In this document: in pieces, positions 43,145 through 53,038 of the stretch
How positions within the stretch are numbered: position 1 is the first letter of the stretch
How the letters are laid out: each line of letters starts with the position of its first letter
Assembly: GCA_944990035.1 (NCBI GenBank)
Contig: CALYLX010000029.1
Coordinates: 1 to 64,000, forward strand
DNA: 64,000 nucleotides
Direction: 5' to 3'
From: Clitopilus passeckerianus
Lineage: Eukaryota; Basidiomycota; Agaricomycetes; Agaricales; Entolomataceae
The notes under the pieces: generated by a model
What the model saw: only the letters and a program-made list of their open reading frames with translations
Database searches by the model: none
What the model was told of the DNA's origin: nothing
Position numbers and translations under genes: made by a program

Positions 43145-44213
43145 ATGAGCAGACATGCCCATATCGAATATCGCTCCCAACCAAGGACCTCCTTGAACCC
43201 TTTGAAGCATGGGAAAGTTGATGCCATACTGAAGGAACTAAAGGCCCACACAAAACGAATTCAAACTGCATCGGAAACCTTTTCAACGGAATTCAGAGTG
43301 CTAGAGCGGATTTACTACAAGGGCAAGAATCAGCACCGGTCAGCGCTCTTTTGGAAACGTGTCGCAGAGACCAGGAGATACTGTGAGCGACTCCATGGCA
43401 TGAAGATTGAGGACATTGTCGCCAACCTGAGGCGATCATTTTTCTGCCAAGATGGCTCTGAAAAGTATGTTTTCACAATCACTTGGGCTTGTATCTACTG
43501 ACATGCACGAGAACACAGACAATGAAAGGGTCCTGGACACATGTCCCAGAAAAACACTCTATCCAATCTACTTCACGCCGCCTTCAGGCGAGTCTTAGCC
43601 TTCTGACCAAGGCAAGGATAGTCGTTCCCTAGTCTAATTCATCTACTCAACGAGAAACCTTAGATGCGAGAGAGATTGGCAGAGACTTACAAGTAGGTAT
43701 TTTCCTACTACTACATCGTCATATTACAGAACTAACGGCTTTACCAGATGCCTCAGCCTCCATATGCAGAACGGAGCATTCTTGCAATTAACCCTCACCT
43801 TGGTTGCCGTTGTGTCCCGGCTTAGTGCAGTAATTTCAGAACTCCATCTGAACGTCTGCGCTATCAAGAATAGCCTTCAATCAGTCGATGCTCTGTATAG
43901 CAATGATGAGCCCGACATTCAAGAGGCTTTGGTGGCTGTTCAGGAGGATTCGGATGTACCACGTCCTTTGGAGGCCACTGAGATCATTCCTCCAATGGAA
44001 AACACGATTTCTGTCCCACACAAAAAGGCTGTCTCCAAAGGTATGTTCCATACATCTTTCCAACGATTTAATCCCAACGATGATATTTCAGCCACCGAGC
44101 CACAACGGATTATCGTCGAATGCAAGGTTCCCCCAGCGGTTTCCAGCGTCCCAGTCAAAAAGAAGAAGAAAATACGCAAAGACGAGATTGACGATATATT
44201 CGGGTCAATGTAG
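43145..44213 (+). CDS. Nepro/Rmp1-like rRNA-processing protein (DUF4477)
   Basis: About 290 residues in four exons. The first exon has LKHGKVDAILKELKAHTKRI, FRVLERIYYKGKNQHRSALF and WKRVAETRRYCERLHGMKIE, the NEPRO/Rmp1 N-terminal domain with its YKNKNQH-type motif. Later exons read GSWTHVPEKHSIQSTSRRLQ, LTKMRERLAETYK, and a hydrophobic helix QLTLTLVAVVSRLSAVISEL. The C-terminus is VKKKKKIRKDEIDDIFGSM, a tail shared by several nucleolar proteins. Relatives act in RNase MRP or pre-rRNA processing. The third exon ends at a GC donor (43612-43613, CCAAG|GCAAGG), and the acceptor at 43663 restores MRERLAETYK. Confidence 0.7.
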
Positions 44214-44462
44214 TTGTCGTATACTCGTTTGCAAAGCACAGTTTCTCAGACTTGGTTCAGCGCACTTCATTCTTTGGCAGGGATGCAGGTGTATTGTAAA
44301 ATGTCAAAAAAAAATGCCAGCAAACAAAAAAGGTATAGTTATCGGTCCATGCAAAAGACAGTAAATATTCTAAGCCAAAGTCCATCAAGAATTAGATATT
44401 TGCAAATTATGCACCCATTTTGACACCGTCGTAAAACTCGTCAAGATATCCACTCAAACCTT

Positions 44463-45821
44463 CTAGAGGGCGAAGAAAGTGGCCAGGACAACAGCCAAGC
44501 CAACGAGGGCTCTGGGTGAAGCAAGGGAGCCAGCACCGTTATCATTGAGGCTCTCAGCCGTGGCGGTTGAAGAGGGCGCTGCCGAGGTTGGTGCTGGTGA
44601 CGAAGCTGCGGGTGCGGCTGGCACTGCAGCGGCGTTGTTGAGAGCTGCGCCGACATCCTGAGGAATCATGAGAGGAGTGCTAGTGGCAGAGCTCAAATCG
44701 ACGGAGCCGTCATCCTTGAGCGTCTCGGCGTTCTTAGCAAGGAAGTTACGGGTGTACAGAACGTTGGCGGCGGCCAAGGGTTGTGCCCAGTCTGGCAAGG
44801 CAGCAACGTTGATGTTTCCGCCCCACTTGGCGGCAGCGTCGTTGTTGGCAGTCTGCTCAGCTGTGTACGTGGTGTAAGCTGCCATGTCGGGGTTCTTGGC
44901 ACCCATATTTTGGATCATGGCAGAGAACGAAGTGGGCTGGCCGGCCGAGCTAGGGGGATTGATCATGCCGAACATTCCCTTCTGACAGTGGTTGGGCGCG
45001 GCACAGTAGAAGTAAGTGGGGTTGGTATCGTTGACAACTTGCTCGACTGGGGAGCATTCGTGAGTGCAAGGCATAATAGATTTCTTGTTAAATACTTACA
45101 GACGAAGTCCTTGATCTGGAGACCTGAAGCAAAGGCATCGGCAGACTTGTTGCAAGGAGTGAGAGCAGAGGACTTGGTGACGGTGTGGTTGTTGGCGCCC
45201 CACATGAACTTGACGGTATCACCGACGGATGCGTTCACAGCGAAGGGAATGTATCGCAAGACGCCTTGTGTAGGTGCGACGATGACAGTGTGAGTGACGC
45301 CATTCGTACCAGAGCTTCCAGCAGCCTTCTCTGTAGATGTTGGCGGTGTGTACGGTGAAGGGGAAGAACCGTAGGTAGCCAAACATTCTGTGTATAATCA
45401 GTCAGAAGATTGAAGACTACCAGTGGATTTGAAAATACTCACGGGAAACACAGTCGTCGTAGTTGGATCCGGAGTTCCAGTTCGAGCTACCTGAGCCATA
45501 GGTGGGGGTAGAGTATGATCCATATGCAGAGGTGGTCGCAGATGCTTCGGAGCTCTGAGCATATGGGTTGCTCTGACCGTATCCATTGTTAGATCCATAG
45601 TTGTACGAGCCACTGGCGTCCGTGGACGAAGCACTGTATGCCGAGCTAGTTGCGCTCGAGAGTTGAGAGGAGAGCTCAGCGGTGTCGGTAATGGGGATGC
45701 CATTAGGAGCGGAGACGGCAGCCTCTCCACCGATAGCACTATCAGGCATGGGACGAGGCAAGCCAGAAACCAGTCCAGAGAAGAGGACGGCGGCGCCGAT
45801 GAAAGAACGAGCGAAGATCAT
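44463..45821 (-). CDS. GPI-anchored extracellular cupredoxin (serine-rich)
   Basis: Starts with a signal peptide, MIFARSFIGAAVLFSGLVSG, then a Ser/Tyr/Gly-rich low-complexity linker of about 100 residues. The cupredoxin domain reads THTVIVAPTQGVLRYIPFAV, GDTVKFMWGANNHTVTKSSA and NDTNPTYFYCAAPNHCQKGM. The His in NNHTV and the Cys, His and Met of YFYCAAPNHCQKGM form a type-1 copper site. The C-terminus is Ala/Ser/Pro-rich and ends with a hydrophobic segment (GLAVVLATFFAL) fit for a GPI anchor. Such proteins are common at the basidiomycete cell surface; their roles are mostly unproven. A purine tract lies 235-303 bp upstream of the start. Confidence 0.88.
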
Positions 45822-46055
45822 GATTTCTTGAAGTTGAAAAGGTGGGTTATGGAAAGAATAAAACCGTCGAGGTGTGGTGGTTGGCTGGACTGAAAACTAG
45901 GCAACCTCTGGGGTCTGCTGAAGAAAAGCTCTTTCAAAGAGGGAGTGTAGTGATCTGGACGTCGTATGAGGTCATTAATGGTACTCCGGGATGGGCTGGT
46001 TGGCAAGACTCACCTCGACCTGAAAAGTTGGCTAGTCGCGAGATCAACTCGACTC

Positions 46056-46124
46056 GAAGAGAGAGAGAAGAAGGAACGAAAAAGAAAGAGCGAAAGAAAG
46101 GAAGAGAAGAAAGAAGGCGGAGGG
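46056..46124. promoter_or_regulatory. Purine (GA) tract; CT-box in the cupredoxin promoter
   Basis: Nearly pure G/A on the + strand with four interrupting C residues, hence a pyrimidine tract on the coding strand of the downstream minus-strand gene. Such CT-rich stretches are frequent near fungal transcription starts of strongly expressed genes. The role here is inferred from position only. Confidence 0.45.
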
Positions 46125-46169
46125 TGCAGAACCAGACTGCAATTCGAGTTTTTAACCTACCAGCAGAGA

Positions 46170-46520
46170 TCATATGTCATGGAAACCGTGATGAGAAGGA
46201 GACCGCTGTCCAATAGAATCATGTAGCCAACCCAAAATACTGGATCCACAGATTGCAACGGTCCAAGACAACATTGAAATTTGAAGCCCTCCCTTACGAG
46301 AGACTTTTCGCGTAAGAGCTATGATCAAGGGCGACTTGGTTGGACTCGATTGGCTCTTTGATCGACGAACTTCAACACAATCTCTCCAGAGGTGAAGGGC
46401 GAGGGCTGCTGCGACTCCATAGGACAGTGAGCTTACACATGATTCTCCGATAACCAACCAAGAAACCAAGACATCAGTCATGGGCAACTCGGATTGGCAG
46501 ATGTCATGGCTCGTTGCCAT
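46170..46520 (-). CDS. Doubtful small membrane-protein ORF
   Basis: From an ATG at 46520 the frame is open for 116 codons to a TGA at 46172-46170. The translation has two or three hydrophobic segments (DVLVSWLVIGESCVSSLSYG; GLQISMLSWTVAICGSSILG) separated by a basic loop, so it could be a small two-pass membrane protein. No family is recognised. The frame is open further upstream and lies in an otherwise empty spacer, so chance is a real possibility. Confidence 0.25.
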   Translation of the reverse strand: MATSHDICQSELPMTDVLVSWLVIGESCVSSLSYGVAAALALHLWRDCVEVRRSKSQSSPTKSPLIIALTRKVSRKGGLQISMLSWTVAICGSSILGWLHDSIGQRSPSHHGFHDI

Positions 46521-46843
46521 CTTCCATTCAGAACAAGTGTGTTCAAAGCGAAAACGGCTTGATACTGATTGGCTCCAAGTGATCCATCTGAGTATACTCG
46601 TAGTGATTGTTGGAAACCAAAGACAGTGTACATTGTCATCGAAAATAGGCTCTACATAGTTATACGTATAAGGATACAAGTTACTGAGAAGACAAATTCC
46701 GTACATATGTTCCATAAATACACTCAAATGGTACAACGAAGAATAAATTAAACATTAGAGCAATGAAGGTGGCCAGCTCCATGTGCTGTGATATTCTTAT
46801 ATCATCAAAAAGCTGTTGCACGTATCTGTCAAATGAGTTAGCT

Positions 46844-47883
46844 TCAGAACCGACGAGGCCCAGACGGCAAGCCTATCCGTCGTCTAGGAGGGGTACTATT
46901 AGATTGATCGTCAAGATCATGGCTACGTCGGGTTTCGGTTTCAATGGCTGGTTCTTCGTCGACTCGGCTGCGGCCAACGTCCTCGGATAGATTGCGTCGT
47001 ACACCTTTCTTAGCATCGCGGAGTGCCTTTAACCGGTCCGTTGCTTTTGAAGGGGTTCGATCGTGATTGGTCGTTCTATTTGCTACCTGTGTAGAAGCTG
47101 CAGCATCGTAAATGTCGCGCAAACCTCGCTGGTTATACGGCTGGTCGTTAGGTGAGAGCGGGCTGGCGACTGGTTTGGTGACTTTGGTAGAGGTGGAGTC
47201 GTGGAATTTGGTCGCCCGGACACGACGGTCGCGTTCGTCAAACAGCCAATCTGGTAGGTCTGTGGGCGAAGTCGCTTTTTGAAGGTGGTAAGCCTTCATA
47301 GCTCGTGTGAGGCGTGATTCTCCGCCAGGCGGGGTCTCTTCGCGTTCATATGAAGCTCAGGTCAGTGTTAATGAAAAGATAGAAAAGGCCGGACCCACCT
47401 TCTCCTGAGAGCTTCGTTACATTCGAAGCCCATGCCTGGCTTACACTTATGGTAAGATTATTCGCGACTCCGACCACCTTGTTCCATACTGCAGAGCCTT
47501 CACTCGATGAAGCGGGCTGTCGAACGGACTGGTCTAGGGTGAGCTAGTCAGAATCCGCTTAGTGGCTACTGACATGGACTTGAACAAACCTGGGGTGGCT
47601 GAAGAGTTCATCCATCTCTTCTTGTAGCCTGATTCCTTTAGAGAAGGTATATACGATGCAGCTGTGTCATATCCTTCGTCGTAATCGTCAGGTTTCGCGC
47701 GAGAAGATTGGTAGTTGGTTTCTGTTCACAGCATTCAGGCTCTATCGGCGTCAAAAGGCGGAGAAACAGCAACTTACCTGTATATTCTGGCTTTAGATCT
47801 GTTGGCCTCAGCCTTTGAGCTAAACGCGATGGTGCAGACCTCCCCGCTCTAGGATTGCTGGGGAGACCCTGCCGCGATGCCAT
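46844..47883 (-). CDS. Mso1-like protein with Sec1-binding motif
   Basis: Starts MASRQGLPSNPRAGRSAPSR and is strongly basic at the N-terminus. Two short exons lead to AVWNKVVGVANNLTISVSQA, then TKLSGEETPPGGESRLTRAM and KAYHLQKATSPTDLPDWLFD. This W-N-K ... LT-S ... TPPG-ESRLTRAMKAY-pattern resembles the fungal Mso1 Sec1-binding region, where Mso1 helps Sec1 regulate exocytic SNARE assembly at the plasma membrane. The C-terminal half is disordered and Arg-rich, ending PPRRRIGLPSGPRRF. The family match is from memory of the motif and has no structural support here. Its start is 126 bp from the divergent sulfide:quinone oxidoreductase start. Confidence 0.6.
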
Positions 47884-48009
47884 TGAGTCGCCAAGAACAA
47901 GAATGAATGGGTGGCTGTACACTGGGCTCATAATTCCATCATAGTCTCGTGATCAGCAACCTTTGACTGTAATCGGCCGAATAATTTCAAGGTTCACCCA
48001 ACTACGACC

Positions 48010-49737
48010 ATGTCTGCAATGCTTGCTCGTAGTGCTGTTTCCTCGATAAAATCTTTGGCCTCTCGCTCTTTTGCATCTGCAGCTGAGCAGGCCAAGTATA
48101 AGGTTGTGGTCGTTGGTGGAGGTCAGGATCAATCTCCAAATGCCCTGACGAGAGAAGTTCTAACATGTTCGCAGGAAGCGGTGGCTTGTCTGTTGCAAAC
48201 CAGATATACGACAGGTTTCAGGCTGCAGGAAAGCCTTTGAAAGAAGGGGATGTCGCGATTCTCGATGCAGCCTCTTACCACTACTATCAGGTACGTGTAA
48301 ATCGTTGTGACCTCCACGGTTAACTGAATTAGTTTCCTCCAGCCTGGATGGTAACACGACTCAATCTCATAGTCTCTTGGAAAGCCTGCTGACTAACCAC
48401 TTCTGCATTGCAGGACGCTCGTTGGCTCTGGATTGCGGCCAAAGTCGGATTTCCAAAAGAATCTAGACTCATTGATTCCTAAGCATCTCGTTCACGTTCC
48501 TGAAAATGTCAAGACTTTCTCTCCGAACTCATCCTATATCACGACGACATCGGGACGGGAGATTTCTTATGACGTCTTGGTTGTTGCGACGGGCCTGCAA
48601 ATCAACTGGAACGATGTTAAAGGCCTTCCGGCAGCCCTGGCTGATCCTACTTCCGGCGTTTCCTCGATATATTCTAATGAAACCTGCGACAAAGTTTGGA
48701 CAGACATCGAGGCTTTACGCTCAGGACATGCCATATTCACACAACCTGCAGGCATTATAAAATGTGCTGGAGGTGGGTGAAACCTTGTCCTCTGGTTTCC
48801 TCTCAGCTGATTCCTCATGTTCAGCACCTCAGAAAATTATGTGGATGGCCTGGGACCGCTTCAGGCGTACTGACCGGAGCGAAAACATCAAGATTGACTT
48901 TTACACTGGCATGCCGACAATGTTCAGCGTCAAGAAATATTCAGATGCTTTAAATGAACTTCGGCTCCAGCGCGGGGTTGGTGGACACTTCCAGCACAAT
49001 CTTGTCTCGGTGGATACTGCCAACCATAAAGCCACCTTCAAACAGGCTGATGGTTCAACGACCGACGTTGACTATACTTTCCTGCACGTCGCACCTCCCA
49101 TGGGCCCTCTTGATGTCATTAAAAGCTCTCCCATCGCAGATAGCGCGGGTTGGGTCGACGTCGACAAGTCGAACTTAAGGCATAACAAATATGGCAATAT
49201 CTTTGCTATTGGAGACTGTTCGTCTCTTCCAACGTCGAAGACGGCCGCAGCTGTGATAGCACAAGCCCCCGTGCTTGTCGAAAACTTGTTCTCCGTTGTC
49301 GACACTGGCAAGTTGGCTCCCAACGCGGCATATGATGGTTACACTTCATGTCCGGTTAGTGTCTACAAATGGGCAAATACCTCTGAAGCTAATGATACTG
49401 TCACCTTGGTAGCTTCTGACCGGCTATGGACAACTTATGCTTGCCGAGTTCAAATACGGGCTTGAGCCTAAGGAATCCTTCGGAACCGTCTTTGATCAAT
49501 CGAAGCCTAATCGGTCTGCCTTGCTCCTGCCATGACTGATGCATATCTCTGGCTCATGCTTTCATTTCTATTCGCAGGTTCTTCTATCATCTGAAAAAGG
49601 ATGTGTTTCCTGCTGCATACTGGAACTTTATGGCAAGCGTTTCATTGGTTTTCCCACATCTCGGACTAATACATTCTCTACAGGTGAAAGGCAAATGGTT
49701 TGGAGCTAACGGTCTCAAACGTCCTGATTTCTCGTAA
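48010..49737 (+). CDS. HMT2: Sulfide:quinone oxidoreductase, mitochondrial
   Basis: A mitochondrial leader (MSAMLARSAVSSIKSLASRS) precedes the dinucleotide fold, YKVVVVGGGSGGLSVANQIY, whose glycine motif is split by an intron. LDAASYHYYQPGWTLVGSGL is the SQR signature after the FAD site. LVVATGLQINWNDVKGLPAA, IKCAGAPQKIMWMAWD (active Cys) and YGNIFAIGDCSSLPTSKTAA (second FAD site) follow. The C-terminal exons read LTGYGQLMLAEFKYGLEPKE, FFYHLKKDVFPAAYWNFM and WFGANGLKRPDFS. The enzyme oxidises sulfide on the inner membrane and feeds electrons to quinone. The family order and length are complete, and the TAA is at 49735-49737. Confidence 0.94.
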
Positions 49738-49954
49738 TATCTTAATTTAGCTATTTATCGTAGATATTACCAATGTATGGATATTTGAATATATTGAATA
49801 GTTGTGAAAAGTCAACCAATGGACAAAGTGGAGATTTTTTGTCCGTTTTCCTCTTGAATCTCGTTTATCGCTATCTTCAGGTCACGTGGTCTGAACGTGT
49901 TGAACGTCCTTTCGATTGCACCTTGGACTGAACTCTTCACTGACTGTCTCTACA

Positions 49955-52805
49955 ATGTCAAGAGCCCCGAAGCTCACAACGTCAGATATAATCAAATCTG
50001 GGGACTACCTAGAACCCGACTTTGACCCAAATACACTCACAGTGCCCCTGCTGTTGGGTGTCCTTGGATACCATAACATCCCTTACCCCACACCACACAG
50101 CAAGCCTAAGTTAGTCAAGGTCTTCAACGACGAAATCAAAGCAAGGTCTTCAGCGTTGAAGAAGGATCACCTCAAGCGCACAAATAGTGCCGCTAGTGAC
50201 GATGGGATTTTAGACGGAATAACCGGGGAACCACTCCGGCAGGTGAGCGCCTTTGTACGTGCAGTTGCCTCAGCTTCTAATGACTTATTCGACTATGTAG
50301 ACTCAACCTATCGAGCGAAGGTCATCTCGTCGCCTTTCAAGAGCGCCCCCGGATCCTGAGCCAGAGGAACAACGTCGACGGCCGGAGCCAGTATGTCAAC
50401 CTTTGTTCACCCCTCCTCTATTGTTGCATGTCTGACTTTAGGTAGGTTAAACGCCGTCGTTCTTCTGCTCAGCCAGCATTGGGTCGGCCATCTACTTCCA
50501 GGATAACGGTACAGCCAGCTCTCGAAGAAGAGAGTGAGTCGGAAGAAGCGGCTCAACCTGCCAGAAAAGTTGGTCGCCGAAATAAGGCAGTACGTTCTCT
50601 CTGTTCTACTGGCGTTTCACTCCGAGTAAACTAATGCTGCAAACAGTCGGATGCAGCTCGACCTATTTCTACCGTGGTAGGCAGACCCATTTACGGAGTA
50701 ATCTTCATCCTAACAATTCTCCAGGCTGAAGACAGCGGTTGGGAAGATAATAATATCTTCCAATCGGGAGCTGAGTCTTCCTCACCTGCAAGAGCATCTC
50801 CGCCGAAGAATCGAAATGCCCGCAAGAGCATAGGGCCTAGAAAGTCAAGAATCTCTGCCTCTGCTCCTCCAGAATCACCATCTTCTCCCGTCAGGGTCTT
50901 CCACCAACCACCTTTAGGAGCTCCCATATCCCCGCCAGATACGAAGTTCAACCCTCAGATTCCACACTTTGACTTCAGCAATATCAGTCCCCAACCTTCA
51001 CCTTCCGGCTCGAGATTGAGCGGTTTGCCGTATACGTCACCATACCTTACTGGGCGACAATCGCTTCTCCCTCCTCCTGACAGCGATGACGAATTGAACG
51101 TGATCAGCGCTCAGGAGTCCATCAGAGAAGAAGTTGAAGAAGCGCTCGAAGATACCATCGTAGACGAGCAGTCGGAAGAAGTTGGTCGAGAATATTCACC
51201 AGCTCTTGAGGAGACCCCGGAAGATGAAGCACTTGCGGCCTCGCAGCGCATAGCAGACGGAGGCAAACAATCTCTCACTCCTTACAAAGAGCCGTCGACA
51301 CCGGTTTCAAAGCCTAAGCTCGCGGGCTATTTCGGCATCCTCGCCATCATAACCTACGTCGTTCTCGTCATCCAGCCGGCATACTCCCAGATAGGGTATT
51401 GCGACCGAGGGACGAACTCGAATGAAGTGGTACAACAATTGCAAGAACGCAGGTTAGAGGTCGAAATCTGTCAGAAACAGTCACTTCAAACTGAAGATAA
51501 TGGCGAGCCGAACGCGAGCAAAGGCTGCCCGCCACTTCCAGTTTCAGCCTTAGTAGTTCCGGAACGCTGTACGCCTTGTCCTGAACACGGAACATGCACC
51601 AAAGACTCGGTCGTGTGCGATATGGGCTACGTGCTCCGATCCCACCCCTTACTATTCCTCCTGCCAGCGCCATCAACACCACGAAACTCAAATGTATCGT
51701 TCTCTTCCTTGTCTTTCGCGGATATGTGTTACAAAACCATATCTGGTGCTCTGGACGGTTTTCCCGGTTTCGGAAGTGTGGCGTTACCACCTCGCTGCGT
51801 AGAGAACACCAATCGCAAGAGGCATATTGGGGCGCTCGGGAAGGCTATCGAATCTCTGCTCGGTCAGGAGCGCGGGCGTCGCCTTTGTACTGGACAAATC
51901 GATGCAACAATCACCGAAGTCGACGGTGGCGACGCTAAGAAATGGGGTATGAACCTCGAAATTCTGAGGGATATTATGAAGAAAAAGACGCGGGTGCGAA
52001 TCTAGATTTAACACATGATTATCACGACAGCTGACTGTTTTCAAGAGACCAGAACTTCTTGCTACTTTTGATGACACCTTCGACGAGGCCATCCAACAGC
52101 TGATTCAGTACGGCGGTGCTATCTATGGGGACGATCGACGGTGAGTGTTCTGCCTGAAATTTTATGACGTTCGGCGCCTCAATTCTGCGAAGTAACAACC
52201 GGTATATTGCTCACCACAAACCGGACCTGACTTGGGACTGCGTTGTGACTGTCAGATCTAGGGAGCTGTGGCAAGAGTGGAAAGGGAGCATATTTGGTAA
52301 GTCTGCACAGCATCACGGTTGCTTTTTGTGTCTATCTCTGGTCTTGATCTCATTGTCCTATTACTGTATATGAATAGGCTTACTCCTGGCGGCTTTATTC
52401 GGAAAATACGCGCAAAGTCGTACTATCCAAACCCGAAAGAACTCTAAACGCGTCACGGAGCTTGTCCAGGTCGCGCTCGATACCCTTCGGAATCAAGAAA
52501 TGCAACACCACGTCGACCCGGTGACGTATCCGCAGCCATACTTGTCATCTCTGCAGTTGAGGGACCTCATCCTGCAAGATGAGCATTCGGTAAATGTACG
52601 GAGACGGCTCTGGGAGCGAGTCGAGAAGGTCGTGGAAGGAAACGCAAACGTTCGTGCGAATCTGGGAGAAACTGAAGGTGGCGATGAATTGAGAATTTGG
52701 ACCTGGGTTGGAAGTGGCCGGGGCCGCCTAGAGGGGTCGCCGCTGGCTGCGAATGCTGAGGAAGAGCTTGAGGAAGCAGGACCGGAGGATCCGAAGGAAG
52801 AGTAG
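49955..52805 (+). CDS. Src1/Heh1/Man1-like inner nuclear membrane protein
   Basis: Starts MSRAPKLTTSDIIKSGDYLE and has an N-terminal HeH/LEM-like helix pair: NTLTVPLLLGVLGYHNIPYP and KPKLVKVFNDEIKARSSALK. A long Ser/Pro-rich region with basic clusters follows (nuclear part). The first membrane segment is YFGILAIITYVVLVIQPAYS. The lumenal domain has the Cys-rich PERCTPCPEHGTCTKDSVVC, and a second membrane segment is GLLLAALFGKYAQ. The MSC C-terminal domain reads LVQVALDTLRNQEMQHHVDP, YLSSLQLRDLILQDEHS and VNVRRRLWERVEKVVEGNAN. These proteins tether chromatin and nuclear pores at the inner membrane. The TAG at 52803-52805 is followed 15 nt later by a transposon end. Confidence 0.9.
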
Positions 52806-52812
52806 AAAACTC

Positions 52813-52820
52813 CGGAAAGA
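52813..52820. repeat. Left target-site duplication of the transposon
   Basis: CGGAAAGA, identical and in the same orientation to 58937-58944. It directly abuts the left inverted repeat. An extra C at 52812 could extend the duplication to nine bases if the right end is set one base further in. Confidence 0.9.
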
Positions 52821-52846
52821 GGCACTCTAACTATGGATGTGGGCGT
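52821..52846. repeat. Left terminal inverted repeat
   Basis: 26 bp beginning GGCACTCTAACTATGG; it is the reverse complement of 58911-58936 except for one base (A at 52837 against C on the other arm). No further similarity is visible inward. Confidence 0.92.
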
Positions 52847-52862
52847 CGCAGACGGAGAAAAA

Positions 52863-52882
52863 AATTAATTAATTAATTAATT
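52863..52882. repeat. (AATT)5 microsatellite
   Basis: Five perfect AATT units, preceded by a short A-run, just inside the left transposon end. The tract is self-complementary. Probably slippage product; no function is claimed. Confidence 0.9.
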
Positions 52883-53038
52883 AGGAGGGGAAGATGTAGC
52901 ATAGAAACGATCGAATTGCCGGCAAAATAGAAACAAAATTAAGGGTCCTTACCACCGTGGCTAGGCGTACATATCTACGCGAGATCAGAGATGACTATCA
53001 ATGATAACAACCAGTGTCGAAAATCTGCATCCAAGGCT

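Larger units (their letters stand above)
45822..46843. other. 1 kb spacer upstream of the cupredoxin gene
   Basis: The spacer holds the likely cupredoxin promoter, a purine-rich tract (46056-46124) and one doubtful minus-strand open frame (46170-46520), each listed separately. The remainder (46521-46843) is AT-rich and shows nothing I can name; it probably includes the 3' end of the Mso1-like transcript. Confidence 0.4.

Noticed and set aside
52863..52882. The (AATT)5 tract as a functional transposon end
   Set aside because: It is internal to the TIR and has no counterpart at the right end; a simple microsatellite explains it.
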